Source of the DNA: an uncultured bacterium
GTDB lineage: Bacteria; Cyanobacteriota; Vampirovibrionia; Gastranaerophilales; Gastranaerophilaceae
Assembly (NCBI GenBank): GCA_903868125.1
Contig: CAIPUE010000041.1
Location: forward strand, 1 to 52,081
Reading direction: 5' to 3'
Length of the DNA: 52,081 bases
Of this stretch, positions 42,475 through 50,069 are shown piece by piece. The number at the start of each line of letters is the position of its first letter. Within the stretch, counting starts at the first letter, position 1. The position numbers were made by a program, and so were the translations under genes. A model generated the notes under the pieces. It was not told the origin of the DNA, did no database searches, and saw only the letters and a program-made list of their open reading frames with translations.

Positions 42475-42565
42475 TAATTATCTTTTCCTCCAGTGATTGC
42501 TAGTTTATATAATAGCATTTTTTTAAATAAAGTACAATAAATTTACAAAAAATATTAATTTGCTC

Positions 42566-42593
42566 TTGACACCGTAAAAGTTTAGGATAAAAA
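42566..42593 (+). promoter_or_regulatory. Possible promoter of gcvT
   Basis: TTGACA (42566-42571) and, 16 bases later, TAAAAA (42588-42593). The -10 is weak. The 157-base leader has none of the features of a glycine riboswitch that I can find. Confidence 0.35.
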
Positions 42594-42631
42594 TTTAATA
42601 GTAAGCAATTCAATATTAGAAATGAGAGATT

Positions 42632-43744
42632 ATGACGAAAAAAACATTTTTACATGACGAGCAGGTAAAACTCGGAGCCAGAATGATTGAATTTGCCGGT
42701 TGGATGATGCCTGTTTCATATTCTTCTATTATTGATGAACATAAAACAGTTAGAGAAAACGTTGGACTTTTTGATGTTTCGCACATGGGTGAAGTTTACG
42801 TATATGGCAATGATAGTTTGGCTTTTTTAAACAAACTTGTTCCTCAAGAAATATCTAAACTGATAGCCTCAAAAGCAGTCTACTGCCAATTATTAAATAA
42901 ACAGGGTGGAATTATTGATGATTTAATTATTTACAAAATCGAGGATGAAAAATATTTATTAATTGTTAACGCTTCAAGAATTGATGAAGATTTGAACTGG
43001 ATGGTTAGAAATTCGCTCGGATTTGATGTTAAGATTGATAACCAATCTCATAATTACTCGCTTTTGGCTTTACAAGGTCCAAGGGCTCTTGACTTAATGG
43101 ATAAAATGGGAGTGAAAAAAGAAAATCAACCTGAATTTTTCTCAATTAAGAGAGCTGAAATTTTCAATATAAACCTTTTTGTTTCAAGAACCGGCTACAC
43201 AGGCGAAGACGGGTTTGAAATTCTTGTGAAAAACGAATTTTCTGAATTATTATGGAATTACATAATAGAAACGGGAAAAGAATTTAACCTAAAACCAATT
43301 GGACTCGGAGCAAGAGATACACTCAGGCTGGAAGCCGCTTTACATCTTTACGGCAACGACATGGACGAAGTAACAACTCCGATTGAAGCCGGACTTGCTT
43401 GGTCGGTTGCAAAGAACAAAACGGCGGATTATAATGGAAAAGAAGTTATTAAAAAGCAGTTGGAAAACGGCGGAGAAAAAAAATTGGTGGCTTTAAAAAT
43501 GCTTGAACGGGCTATTCCGAGACACGAATATGAAATATTTTACAACAATAAAAAAGTAGGTATTATCACCAGCGGCGGGGTTTCTCCGGTTCTAAACGAA
43601 AATATTGCACTTGGATATGTTAACAATATTAAAGAAATTTGCCTCGGTAGTATAGTTCAAGTTAAAATAAGAGAAAAACTTTACAAAGCTGAAATAGTCA
43701 AAAAACCATTTGTACAGAAAAAGAATAAAGAAACACAGAAATAG
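42632..43744 (+). CDS. gcvT: Glycine cleavage system T protein (aminomethyltransferase)
   Basis: GcvT releases ammonia and passes the methylene group to tetrahydrofolate. It has MIEFAGWMMPVSYSSI, the DVSHMGEV motif, RTGYTGEDGFEI, and GLGARDTLRLEA near 225. The length of 370 residues is standard. Folate needed as acceptor could come from pabB/pabA in this window. gcvH follows 13 bases later; the ribosome site ATGAGAG precedes its own ATG. Confidence 0.97.
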   Translation: MTKKTFLHDEQVKLGARMIEFAGWMMPVSYSSIIDEHKTVRENVGLFDVSHMGEVYVYGNDSLAFLNKLVPQEISKLIASKAVYCQLLNKQGGIIDDLIIYKIEDEKYLLIVNASRIDEDLNWMVRNSLGFDVKIDNQSHNYSLLALQGPRALDLMDKMGVKKENQPEFFSIKRAEIFNINLFVSRTGYTGEDGFEILVKNEFSELLWNYIIETGKEFNLKPIGLGARDTLRLEAALHLYGNDMDEVTTPIEAGLAWSVAKNKTADYNGKEVIKKQLENGGEKKLVALKMLERAIPRHEYEIFYNNKKVGIITSGGVSPVLNENIALGYVNNIKEICLGSIVQVKIREKLYKAEIVKKPFVQKKNKETQK

Positions 43745-43757
43745 GAGAATAATAGGT

Positions 43758-44138
43758 ATGAGTTTAACAGAAGGAATTTTATGCAGTAAATCACATGAGT
43801 ATCTGCTTGAAAAAGGCGGGAAATATATTATCGGGTTGACTGATTATGCGATAGAGCAATTAGGTGATATAGTTTTTCTTGAATTGCCGGATATCGGAGC
43901 GGAATTTGTAAAAGGTGAAGTTTTCGCAACGATTGAATCTGTTAAAGCCGCATCTGAAATTTACATGCCGATTTCGGGTAAAATTGTAGAAATAAATGAA
44001 GCAGTTGTTGATAATCCAGAAATTTTAAACGAAAGCCCTTATGAAAAAGGTTGGCTGGTTAAGGTTGAAAGCGAAACAGCACATATAGATTCCATTGACT
44101 TGTTGGAATATGAGGATTATAAAGAAGAAATCGCTTAA
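43758..44138 (+). CDS. gcvH: Glycine cleavage system H protein
   Basis: The lipoyl carrier holds the aminomethyl group. The lipoylated lysine is K63 in TIESVKAASEIYMPISG, preceded by GDIVFLELPDIG. At 126 residues it is normal. The ATG at 43758 is preferred because AGGAG precedes it; an upstream start at 43710 would overlap gcvT and add a basic tail not seen in GcvH. gcvPA should follow but lies beyond two inverted genes. Confidence 0.96.
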   Translation: MSLTEGILCSKSHEYLLEKGGKYIIGLTDYAIEQLGDIVFLELPDIGAEFVKGEVFATIESVKAASEIYMPISGKIVEINEAVVDNPEILNESPYEKGWLVKVESETAHIDSIDLLEYEDYKEEIA

Positions 44139-44158
44139 TCAAGTTGGTGAGCATTAGA

Positions 44159-44635
44159 TTACATATTTTTAGGTATAGATGGTTTTTGATATTGTAATGC
44201 TTCCGACTGCCTGATTAATGACCATGCAGTATTATCATTTATACCTTCTTCTACAATTTTTAATAAAGTAAAGAAGAAAGATTTTCCTCTTTCTACCATT
44301 TTAATAAAATCATTTTCATCGCTCGGATCATATTCATCCAAAGAGAAGCTAGATGTTTTTTTGTCGTTAGTTAACGGAGAGAATTTTATATTAACTCTTT
44401 GCTGATATTTAAGGTGTTCCCTAGCTGGAGTAGGTTGAATATCTATATTTACATTTTCGGCTAATTTTTTTAAACGGGGCTCTACTGTTCGCAGAAAGGT
44501 TTTCAACTCAAGATTTTGAAAATCTTTAATATTTAAATTTAACTTTTCAAAAGATGGACGGGCATGCGTGTTTTGCTGTTGATTGTTTTTCGCCGTTGTA
44601 ATTTGATTTGTGGCAGTTTGTAATTGTACTTTCAT
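44159..44635 (-). CDS. Orphan protein, paralogue with conserved N-terminus (copy 2)
   Basis: This 158-residue protein is not recognised. It begins MKVQLQTATNQITTAKNNQQ, then NTHARPSF, almost the same as the gene before it, but the rest diverges. The body is charged and mixed helix/strand, ending KPSIPKNM. The start at 44635 overlaps the preceding stop (ATGA) with AAAAGGA upstream; a longer frame to 44668 is unlikely. It sits, inverted, between gcvH and gcvPA. A conserved N-terminus before a variable body suggests a sorting tag or a duplicated leader, but this is inference. Confidence 0.7.
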   Translation of the reverse strand: MKVQLQTATNQITTAKNNQQQNTHARPSFEKLNLNIKDFQNLELKTFLRTVEPRLKKLAENVNIDIQPTPAREHLKYQQRVNIKFSPLTNDKKTSSFSLDEYDPSDENDFIKMVERGKSFFFTLLKIVEEGINDNTAWSLIRQSEALQYQKPSIPKNM

Positions 44636-45099
44636 AATTCTATTCCTTTTCCTTTTATGATATCCCAAAGCGTTTTTATTTCAATTCTTGATTGTGTTGT
44701 TCGTGGCTTCATTAAGTTATCTTTTAGCTTGTTTGCTTCTTGAACAATATAATTTGAAGAGTTTAAGTCGATTCCGTAAAATAAAAATGCCTCCTCCTTA
44801 GGTGATTTTTCCAAGAAAATCCAAGATTTAAGCTTTCCAAAAAAAGTTGGGGTCGCCTTTAAGTAAATCACATCATGGCTTATTCCAGTCATTGCACTGG
44901 CTGTAAGGTTAATCTTTTTGCTAATGTCTATTAAATCAGGAGCAGCCTTAGTAAGAAACTTAAGTATATTCGGATCTAAGTTTTCAAAATCGGAAGAGTT
45001 ATATCTAAATGTACCCAGAAATGTCTGTGCATGTGTGTTTTGCTCTTGATTGTTTCTCTCCGTTTTAACTTGATTTGTAGTTTGTAATTGTACTTTCAT
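44632..45099 (-). CDS. Orphan protein, paralogue with conserved N-terminus (copy 1)
   Basis: This 155-residue protein is not recognised. It begins MKVQLQTTNQVKTERNNQEQ, then NTHAQTF, matching copy 2 except for one deleted residue and conservative changes. A hydrophobic patch VIYLKATPTFFGKLKSWIF lies near the middle. It is first in the two-gene unit. On the minus strand a TATAAT lies about 125 bases upstream of the start, and a 17-base AATGTAAATGTAAATTT-like motif shared with the 48389 gene is next to it. Confidence 0.7.
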   Translation of the reverse strand: MKVQLQTTNQVKTERNNQEQNTHAQTFLGTFRYNSSDFENLDPNILKFLTKAAPDLIDISKKINLTASAMTGISHDVIYLKATPTFFGKLKSWIFLEKSPKEEAFLFYGIDLNSSNYIVQEANKLKDNLMKPRTTQSRIEIKTLWDIIKGKGIEL

Positions 45100-45237
45100 A
45101 ATTTTCCCCTTTTTTGTTAAATTGTCGTTTTACAACTGCTTTAAAAACCGTAAAAATATTTTTTGCTAGCAGTGTTTTTATCTTGTTCGTTTTGATTTCG
45201 CTACATGTGTTATTATAACTGCATTTTGAGAACGTTA

Positions 45238-45258
45238 AATTTACATTTACATTTCGCA
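45238..45258. promoter_or_regulatory. TTTACATTTACAT direct-repeat motif, copy 1
   Basis: AAATTTACATTTACATTTCG (plus strand) recurs as TTAATTTACATTTACATATT at 48475-48494. Each copy is upstream of a minus-strand orphan gene (45099 and 48389). The motif also lies just 5' of the gcvPA promoter here, between divergent genes, so it may serve either side. Confidence 0.35.
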
Positions 45259-45262
45259 ATAA

Positions 45263-45291
45263 TTGTAAAAAAAATATAATTTTGGTATAAT
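45263..45291 (+). promoter_or_regulatory. Extended -10 promoter of gcvPA
   Basis: TTGTAA (45263-45268), 17-bp spacer, TATAAT (45286-45291) with an upstream TGG giving an extended -10. The gcvPA ATG is at 45315 with AAAGGGA before it. An own promoter agrees with gcvPA being cut off from gcvTH. Confidence 0.75.
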
Positions 45292-45314
45292 TTTCTAAAA
45301 GAAAAGGGATTATT

Positions 45315-46619
45315 ATGCAAAATTTTTTGGCACTTACAGATGAAAACAGAGAACAAATGCTTGAAAGCATTTCGATGAGTTCAATCGAGGAATTGTTTGA
45401 TAAAATACCTCAAGAGGCAAGGGTTAAGGACTTTAATTTATTTGATGCGTTAAGCGAAATGCAGGTTCAAAAGGAAGTTAAAGCTCTAGCTAAAAAAAAT
45501 AATGTTGAGACGATAAACTTTTTGGGTGCAGGAGTTTACAATCACTTTATTTCCGCTTGCGTGGGGCAGGTTGCTCAAAGGTTTGAATTTTTGACTGCTT
45601 ATACTCCTTATCAGCCCGAGATTTCCCAAGGGACTTTACAGGTTATGTATGAATTTCAGTCAATGATTTGTAACCTAACAGGTATGGATATTTCAAACGC
45701 TTCTGTTTATGACGGGGCGTCTGCTTGTGCCGAGGGGATTTTAATGGCATCAAGAATTACAAAACGAAGCAAGGTTCTTGTTTCAGATGCGATTAATCCC
45801 GAATACAAGGAGGTAATAAAAACTTACGCTAACGCTATCGGGATTGAATTAGATTTTATTGATGTAATAGAGTTGCAAACGGATTTTGAAGCTGTTAAGA
45901 ATAAAATTAAATCTAATGAATACGCTTGCGTTTTAATTCAAACTCCAAATTACTTTGGAACTATTGAGGATATTAATTTAACGGAGATTTTGGAATCTTC
46001 CAAAACACTTTTGGTTGTGTGCGTGGATATTTCCTCGCTTTCCGTTTTAAAAGCTCCGTCTGAGTATTCTGCTGACATTGTTGTCGGGGATATTCAACCG
46101 CTTGGTATTTCAATGTCCTTTGGCGGACCGCATGGCGGGTTTATGGCATGCAAAGAGAAATTTATGCGTCAATTACCGGGGAGAATTGCCGGTAGAACGC
46201 TTGATATTGAAGGAAATCAGGCATTTACTCTTACTATTCAAACCAGAGAACAACACATTAAGCGTGAAAAAGCCACGAGCAATATTTGCTCAAATCAGGC
46301 TTTGATGGCACTTTGTGCAACTTTATATTTAACTTTAATTGGTGAAAAAGGCTTCAAACAGGCGGGCTGGCTTTCGGCACAAAACGCTCATCAATTATCC
46401 CAGATGCTTTTAAATAAAGGGATTAAGACATTAAACAAAGATTTTTATAATGAATTTGTTATTGAGGTTGATAATGCCGATGAATTTTTGGCAAATTTAA
46501 AAGGAAACAATATTATCGGTGGGTTTAAATTGGACGAAACGAGAATATTGGTTGCGACAACCGAGATGAATTGCGAAGATGAATTGAAGCTTTATTGTAG
46601 CTCAATATTACTATACTAG
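45315..46619 (+). CDS. gcvPA: Glycine decarboxylase subunit 1 (N-terminal half of the P protein)
   Basis: With GcvPB it decarboxylates glycine by PLP. The sequence has NFLGAGVYNHFISACV, TAYTPYQPEISQGTLQVMYEFQSMI and YDGASACAEGILMA, diagnostic of GcvPA, plus GDIQPLGISMSFGGPHGGFMACK and GRIAGRTLDIEGNQAF. The length of 434 residues is normal for the split form. The lysine-bearing GcvPB partner is not found downstream in the window. It is followed by a terminator with two hairpins inside. Confidence 0.96.
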   Translation: MQNFLALTDENREQMLESISMSSIEELFDKIPQEARVKDFNLFDALSEMQVQKEVKALAKKNNVETINFLGAGVYNHFISACVGQVAQRFEFLTAYTPYQPEISQGTLQVMYEFQSMICNLTGMDISNASVYDGASACAEGILMASRITKRSKVLVSDAINPEYKEVIKTYANAIGIELDFIDVIELQTDFEAVKNKIKSNEYACVLIQTPNYFGTIEDINLTEILESSKTLLVVCVDISSLSVLKAPSEYSADIVVGDIQPLGISMSFGGPHGGFMACKEKFMRQLPGRIAGRTLDIEGNQAFTLTIQTREQHIKREKATSNICSNQALMALCATLYLTLIGEKGFKQAGWLSAQNAHQLSQMLLNKGIKTLNKDFYNEFVIEVDNADEFLANLKGNNIIGGFKLDETRILVATTEMNCEDELKLYCSSILLY

Positions 46620-46628
46620 ACACAAAAT

Positions 46629-46733
46629 AAAAAGCAGATTTTTTGTTGTCGGCATGGCAATGCCGACCTACTTTAAATTCTATCTTAGGGCGGGATTGCT
46701 ATCCCGCCATCTTAAGTTTGAAATCTGCTTTTT
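46629..46733 (+). terminator. Terminator with two nested hairpin repeats
   Basis: AAAAAGCAGATTT (46629-46641) pairs with AAATCTGCTTTTT (46721-46733), ending in five T, giving a 13-bp outer stem. The loop of 79 bases holds GTCGGCAT/ATGCCGAC (46648-46655 and 46660-46667, followed by CTACTTT) and GGCGGGAT/ATCCCGCC (46689-46696 and 46701-46708). This would be an ordinary terminator enlarged by two insertions of the hairpin family. Confidence 0.65.
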
Positions 46734-46795
46734 ACCTAAGGAGGAGTATAGCACGATAAAATTGAAAATCTTTTTTTTTCTTGTAGAATACAATT

Positions 46796-47092
46796 ATGAA
46801 GAAAATGATTGTGTTGCTTACTTGCATATTGTTGCTTTCAGCTTATTCTCGAATTGTTGTCAGAGCTGATGAGGATTATTGTGACAATCCGAATTGGGGA
46901 GTGCCGCAGATTAATCAAAATGAGCAAAATATAGGTGAATTTAGCTCTGCTGAAAGTGTATGGGATGAGGAACGTGACGAAAATATTTATGAAAACTACG
47001 GTTCTAATAAAAGCCCGACCTTTTTAAGCAGGGAAAATATAGAACCTGACGATGATTATTCAGGAGATAGTGAAATGTATGATCCAGATTAG
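46796..47092 (+). CDS. Small exported acidic protein
   Basis: This 98-residue protein begins with a signal peptide (MKKMIVLLTCILLLSAY, cleavage near VVRA) and then a strongly acidic, Asn/Glu/Asp-rich mature region (EDYCDNPNWGVPQ, DEERDENIYENYG) with one Cys. No family is recognised. It is likely secreted or periplasmic and mostly disordered. No strong ribosome site is obvious before the ATG. Confidence 0.65.
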   Translation: MKKMIVLLTCILLLSAYSRIVVRADEDYCDNPNWGVPQINQNEQNIGEFSSAESVWDEERDENIYENYGSNKSPTFLSRENIEPDDDYSGDSEMYDPD

Positions 47093-47099
47093 AACCTCC

Positions 47100-48005
47100 C
47101 TATTTAGAGCATTTCCCGAGACATTTATTTTTATTTAGTGGTTTGCCGAAGATTATTCTTAGTCCCGCAAATCTTTTGCTTAGTGTTTCACAAAAACCAC
47201 CGGTTATAATTTTTACGTTTGAGGCGATTGCTTTCGTTTCTGATATTGTGCAGTCAATTTTGGCTACTGTTTTATCAAGGTTTTTTGTCGCATTTTTTAT
47301 ATCGCCGGTTATATTTTTAATATTTTCTGTCGCAACCCGAATATTGGTAGATGATTTATCCACGTTTGAAGTTGTATTATTAAGCTTATCTTCGGAGATG
47401 GAATTATCAAACTTTGAGGTTATTTTGGTGAATGATTTTGCACTGATGGCAAAGTTTTTTGTTGTTTGATTTAAATTTTGCCTGTTGTCTTTCAGAGTTG
47501 AACGCATATCAGAAAAGAAATTTTTTATTTCGCCACTTGTTTTATTGGCACTGACCAAAACATCAGAAAAATTTTGCAACAGTGGAATTATTATATCCGA
47601 ATCTGCTATATCAGACAAAAAACCCTCGACGTCAAATGCCGGTTCGCCTTTAATTATACCGCCATTTTTTAATAATGTGGTGGACGGCTCATCTGAAATT
47701 ATTAAATCAATATAGTCTTTTTTAATGCCGAGTTTTTTTGCTTTTGCGACTATATCATCTGGCAATTTAGGTTTTTGAGGATAAAGCCGGATTTTGACCA
47801 ACGTATATTTATAGTCTTCGCTTAGTTTAATTGCTTTTGTTATGCCGATTTTGTACCCTTTATAATAGACTGGCATGTTAATATATAAAGGCCCTGAGTC
47901 TGAGAATTTTGCGGTTATATGATACTCAAAAAATCTTTCGTACGAAATTAAACTAAGTATCGAAATTAAGATTAAGGCTAAACATGCTAAAATATATTTT
48001 TTCAT
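47100..48005 (-). CDS. MCE/MlaD-family lipid transport protein (long form)
   Basis: One N-terminal helix (residues 4-22) is followed by an MCE domain with ITAKFSDSGPLYINMPVYYKGYKIG, then from about residue 130 a long heptad-rich helical tail (SGEIKNFFSDMRSTLKDNRQ and onwards, to NVKIITGG). This matches MlaD-like substrate-binding subunits with extended tails that bridge the periplasm. The C-terminus has two Cys (KCLGKCSK). No MlaE or MlaF gene is adjacent. Two separate MCE proteins in the window support an outer membrane. Confidence 0.82.
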   Translation of the reverse strand: MKKYILACLALILISILSLISYERFFEYHITAKFSDSGPLYINMPVYYKGYKIGITKAIKLSEDYKYTLVKIRLYPQKPKLPDDIVAKAKKLGIKKDYIDLIISDEPSTTLLKNGGIIKGEPAFDVEGFLSDIADSDIIIPLLQNFSDVLVSANKTSGEIKNFFSDMRSTLKDNRQNLNQTTKNFAISAKSFTKITSKFDNSISEDKLNNTTSNVDKSSTNIRVATENIKNITGDIKNATKNLDKTVAKIDCTISETKAIASNVKIITGGFCETLSKRFAGLRIIFGKPLNKNKCLGKCSK

Positions 48006-48095
48006 ATAATTTAGTCTATTACTTAAATAGATTTTATAATGCTCTAAGTGGGTAGTGTTAAGAGTTATTTATGATTGTTTCGATAGAAAAATAGC

Positions 48096-48389
48096 CTAAT
48101 TTAAAGGGAGTTGTATTTGTTTAGTTTCCAAATTGGAACTTATGCCAGATAACTTTGTTAAAAAAACATCACGATTTTTTTTTGCATAGTCTCGTATCCA
48201 AGAATTATCTGAATTCAGTAAGTCATTATAAGTATTTGCCGCTTTTCTTACAAGCTCTTGCGTTATTTGAGATTCATCAAAACTTTCATTAGGACGGGAT
48301 ACTGTTAAGTGTTCTATAGGTGTTCTACCTTTTCGACATACATAGGCACAAGGTACTTTATCACATAAGCTTAATTTTAGTATGGTCAT
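48096..48389 (-). CDS. Small orphan protein
   Basis: This 97-residue protein is not recognised. It has two Cys in the first 20 residues (LCDKVPCAYVCRKG gives three in all), then a helical, polar body. It starts MTILKLSL and has no signal peptide. AAAGGAAAC precedes the ATG. Upstream lies a TTGACA box (about 48451-48456) and the TTTACATTTACAT motif shared with the 45099 gene. Confidence 0.6.
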   Translation of the reverse strand: MTILKLSLCDKVPCAYVCRKGRTPIEHLTVSRPNESFDESQITQELVRKAANTYNDLLNSDNSWIRDYAKKNRDVFLTKLSGISSNLETKQIQLPLN

Positions 48390-48472
48390 TTTAGTTTCCT
48401 TTCATTATATAGTTCACAATTACATAAAATGTCTAAAAGAAAATTATTGTCAATATTTTGTATGTTTTTAAC

Positions 48473-48493
48473 ATTAATTTACATTTACATATT
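48473..48493. promoter_or_regulatory. TTTACATTTACAT direct-repeat motif, copy 2
   Basis: TTAATTTACATTTACATATT at 48475-48494 matches 45238-45258. It lies about 85 bases upstream of the minus-strand gene starting at 48389, between it and the methyltransferase end. Confidence 0.35.
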
Positions 48494-48517
48494 TTGGCAA
48501 ATTTTTATAAAAATAGG

Positions 48518-49291
48518 TCAACACGAGGGATTTATTGATATTGCATAGAGAGAAACGCCGACAGAAATGCTTAAGTTTAAAGATTCGACTTCGTTATTTG
48601 TCTTAATAGTCACTTTTTGGGTCGAAAAATCGATTAAATCTTGACTTAATCCCTCGGCTTCCGAGCCGAACATAATCAGATAAGGCGACTTTGCTTTGAA
48701 GTCTTTTAAGCTGATAGTGTCTTTTGATTTTGGCAAAGTCGCCACTCTCTCATAATCTTTAAAAACAGATTTTAAAACCGATAAATCTTTAATTTGAACA
48801 ACGGGGATTTTCCACAAATTTCCCACAGCGGAACGAACGCATTTTGGATTGTACAAATCCACCGTATCCCCGAAAAGGATTACGGCGTCTTGCGAAAACG
48901 CCTTGGCAGTTCGCAAAATTGTCCCCAAATTACCCAAATCCTTTATGTTTTCAAGTAAAATAACTTTTTTTGCTGATTTTATATCATCAAGAGTAAATAT
49001 TTTTTGTTTTGCAATCGCAACGGCTTCAGGTGGTGAATCTGTTGTTGAGATTTTCTTCAAAATAGCCTCGGTTGTAAAAATTAGTTTTTCAGATAAAAAA
49101 TCATATTTTGAAGCCTTTTCTTTCAGCACAAAAACTTTTTCAATATTGATTTTGGCTAAAAAAGCTTCTTCAATCGGCTTAAACCCTTCAAGCAAAAACC
49201 TTTTTTCTTCATCTCGATATTTTTTCTGCTGAAGTTTTACAACCTGCTTTACCAGTTCATTATTTACACTTGTGATTTCTATGTTTTGCAT
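48518..49291 (-). CDS. SpoU/TrmH-family RNA 2'-O-methyltransferase
   Basis: The N-terminal substrate-binding part (residues 1-95) has RFLLEGFKPIEEA. The SPOUT catalytic part carries NIKDLGNLGTILRTAKAF (motif 1), IMFGSEAEGLS (motif 2, where GNE is more usual than GSE) and ESLNLSISVGVSLY (motif 3). Members methylate 23S rRNA or tRNA; the target cannot be told. At 257 residues it is typical. It stands alone. Confidence 0.92.
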   Translation of the reverse strand: MQNIEITSVNNELVKQVVKLQQKKYRDEEKRFLLEGFKPIEEAFLAKINIEKVFVLKEKASKYDFLSEKLIFTTEAILKKISTTDSPPEAVAIAKQKIFTLDDIKSAKKVILLENIKDLGNLGTILRTAKAFSQDAVILFGDTVDLYNPKCVRSAVGNLWKIPVVQIKDLSVLKSVFKDYERVATLPKSKDTISLKDFKAKSPYLIMFGSEAEGLSQDLIDFSTQKVTIKTNNEVESLNLSISVGVSLYAISINPSC

Positions 49292-49312
49292 AAAATTATT
49301 TTACCTCAAAAA

Positions 49313-49541
49313 TGAGACCACTGCACAAGTATAGAAAATTTGTTTTGACTGCTTTCTCCGAAATCTTTGATTTCGAGAGAAATGTCCCTATGCGGGTTCT
49401 TGCTTGGGCAGTGGTCGAGCTATCGGAGGTGAGAATAGCTAAATCGGCACGAGTAGGGCCGTTTAGCTATTCGACACTGGACGTCATGAGACTTTGCTCA
49501 AGGACATTTTTGTAAGAAAATGGATTTGTGCATTAGTCTCA
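49313..49541. mobile_element. Candidate non-autonomous element with terminal inverted repeats
   Basis: TGAGACCACTGCACAA at 49313-49328 is an imperfect inverted copy (13 of 16) of TTGTGCATTAGTCTCA at 49526-49541. A further partial copy CAGTGGTC lies inside at about 49411. GAGAC ends of this kind are known from IS4/IS5-like transposons. No transposase fits in 229 bp. The AAT flanking each end is a possible but unconvincing target duplication. The 67-codon frame inside is not a credible gene. Confidence 0.6.
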
Positions 49542-49556
49542 ATAATTCATAATCGG

Positions 49557-49889
49557 CTAATCTTTTTTCTTGAATAAAGAAAAAATTCCATTCAAAAAGC
49601 CAGCTATTCCTACCGCTATAAACGCTCCTATTAATGCCTTTGTACCAACATGTGCCATATTTATTTTATTTGAGTTAAAAATATCTTTTAACAATGTTAT
49701 ATTGATTTTGTTCGCTTGCTTGGTGGCTTTATCTGCAAACACTGCTATATCCATTTTAGGCTCAGTTTTAATAAAATTTAAAACTTTTGATTGTTCAAGG
49801 TAGTCTTTTGTGCCTGCAATGCCTGCTCCAATTACTCCAGCACCTAATGCTAACCTACTTGATAAAAAATCTGAATCATTATTAATCAT
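49557..49889 (-). CDS. Orphan small membrane protein
   Basis: This 110-residue protein has a Gly/Ala-rich segment near residues 10-24 (SRLALGAGVIGAGIAGT) and a second hydrophobic, Gly-rich stretch at the end (ALIGAFIAVGIAGFLNGIFSLF) before a KKKD tail. It is not recognised. The architecture recalls the orphan proteins at 6395 and 28656. GGAGG precedes the ATG closely. Confidence 0.7.
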   Translation of the reverse strand: MINNDSDFLSSRLALGAGVIGAGIAGTKDYLEQSKVLNFIKTEPKMDIAVFADKATKQANKINITLLKDIFNSNKINMAHVGTKALIGAFIAVGIAGFLNGIFSLFKKKD

Positions 49890-49996
49890 TAAATTTTACC
49901 TCCTACACTTACACATATATAATAAAACCAGTCTATCAATAAAATTGCTATCATTCAACAATTATCTTAACAATTATTAATCCAAAAATTTCGCAG

Positions 49997-50069
49997 ATAA
50001 CTAATCACCAGAAATCTTAATATATTGCAAATACACTTATAGCCATGTTAATTTCTGGTGATTAGTTAC
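49997..50069. mobile_element. 73-bp miniature element with 8-bp target duplication
   Basis: The ends ATAACTAATCACCAGAAAT and ATTTCTGGTGATTAGTTAC are 19-base inverted repeats with one mismatch. Both sides are flanked by TTTCGCAG (49989-49996 and 50070-50077), an 8-base direct repeat. It contains no gene. The right end supplies the TAA now used by the aminopeptidase gene, so insertion was at its 3' end. Confidence 0.85.

Noticed and set aside
42475-42631. Expected glycine riboswitch before gcvT.
   Set aside because: No conserved aptamer sequence can be seen; the leader is AT-rich and short.
49312-49515. A 67-codon open frame beginning in the 229-bp element.
   Set aside because: It overlaps the terminal inverted repeat, has no ribosome site and no known family.
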